Positions 63,659-64,000 of a DNA stretch of 64,000 bases are shown one piece after another. Under the pieces are notes generated by a model, which did no database searches, had not been told where the DNA came from, and worked only from the letters and a program-made list of their open reading frames with translations. The DNA is from Nitrospirales bacterium (GTDB lineage Bacteria > Nitrospirota > Nitrospiria > Nitrospirales > UBA8639): assembly GCA_031315865.1 (NCBI GenBank), contig JALDRJ010000002.1:620001-684000 (forward strand). The letters are read 5' to 3'. The translations under genes and the position numbers were made by a program. Within the stretch, counting starts at the first letter, position 1. Each line of letters begins with the position of its first letter.

Positions 63659-64000
63659 TCATTTGTGAAGCGCGCTTTTCAACATGCGTTCAACCAGCTC
63701 ATCATACGTCAGCCCTGCCTGCGCCGCTGCCATCGGCAACAGGCTTCGTTCGGTCATTCCAGGAATGGTGTTGATTTCGAGCACGTATGGACGTCCTTGG
63801 AGACTCAATCGAAAATCGACGCGCGCCGCTCCTTCACAGCCAAGAATGTGATAGGCCTCGACCGCGAGCGTCTGTAATCGATTTAATCTTCCCTGCATCA
63901 ACGGTGCGGGACAGGTATATCGCGTCTCAGATTTTTTGTATTTTGCCTGATAATCATAGAAGCCTCCGGGGGCTTCGATTTCGACGGCGGGCAGCGCTTT
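63659..64000 (-). CDS. ddl: D-alanine-D-alanine ligase, C-terminal part
   Basis: The last 113 residues of a ligase that makes D-Ala-D-Ala for peptidoglycan; the gene enters from the right edge. The visible ATP-grasp end includes GGFYDYQAKYKKSETRYTCP, AARVDFRLSLQGRPYVLEIN and TIPGMTERSLLPMAAAQAG. The metal-binding Glu/Asn of EIN is present. It precedes ftsQ, as in the usual ddl-ftsQ-ftsA-ftsZ order. Confidence 0.95.
   Translation of the reverse strand, partial: KALPAVEIEAPGGFYDYQAKYKKSETRYTCPAPLMQGRLNRLQTLAVEAYHILGCEGAARVDFRLSLQGRPYVLEINTIPGMTERSLLPMAAAQAGLTYDELVERMLKSALHK

Noticed and set aside
1-64000. CRISPR arrays, rRNA genes, intact transposases or phage genes
   Set aside because: No regularly spaced repeats, rRNA segments or transposase/integrase motifs were seen.

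Overview
The window reads as core chromosome of a bacterium from the Nitrospirota, most likely Nitrospira. This is an inference from the gene set, not a database match. The main pointers are a perfectly recognisable Pup gene (Pup is known mainly from Actinobacteria and Nitrospirota) in a genome whose other genes are Gram-negative in character (type IV pilus motors, lipoprotein signals), together with medium GC content. Nearly everything is on the minus strand, in long tightly packed operons; only a few short plus-strand islands break the pattern.

Region 1 (1-8761) is one translation/transcription operon on the minus strand. In transcription order it holds a consensus promoter, tRNA-Tyr, tRNA-Gly, tRNA-Thr, tuf, rpmG, tRNA-Trp, secE, nusG, rplK, rplA, rplJ-rplL and rpoB, which leaves the window. 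The order matches the classical tyrU-glyT-thrT-tufB-secE-nusG-rplKAJL-rpoBC layout. rplJ and rplL form a single continuous reading frame, and EF-Tu has an unusual switch I. Region 2 (8990-15800) holds a DUF192 protein, a bifunctional Rsh (ppGpp synthetase/hydrolase), recJ, a lone pup gene, tRNA-Val, a TPR lipoprotein and an RNase H with a viroplasmin-type N-terminus.

Region 3 (15940-26880, minus) runs pheA-hisC-aroF-tyrA-aroA-cmk-plsC-rpsA-sppA-ihf-PCP_red. It covers phenylalanine/tyrosine synthesis, CMP kinase, phospholipid acylation and ribosomal protein S1, with 4-base start/stop overlaps linking tyrA-aroA-cmk-plsC. The last gene is an array of PCP_red repeats. Region 4 (26880-30300) is the accessory patch. 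It has a 141-bp inverted-repeat element, a coupled pair of small genes, a DUF6602/PD-(D/E)XK-like gene flanked by short direct repeats, and an FAD monooxygenase.

Region 5 (30300-46430) contains panB, folD, a beta-propeller protein, a Cys-rich zinc-type protein, a cyclophilin, rnc, the fatty-acid cluster (fabF, acpP, fabG, fabD, a YX6K enoyl reductase candidate, fabH, plsX), rpmF, yceD, rpsR, ssb, rpsF, pth, rplY and prs. Region 6 (46600-55270) has ispE, the pilus motor genes pilB-pilT-pilC, pgsA, two small unknown plus-strand genes and zwf. Region 7 (55570-64000) has slyD, a serine beta-lactamase-fold hydrolase and the division cluster ddl-ftsQ-ftsA-ftsZ-pgeF-yggS-yggT-divIVA, with ddl cut by the window end.

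The points most worth a second look are the L10-L7/L12 single frame, the altered EF-Tu switch I, the orphan pup, the tandem PCP_red protein and the small accessory locus at 26.9-28.6 kb. No CRISPR array, rRNA, intact insertion sequence or obvious multi-gene defence system was seen.
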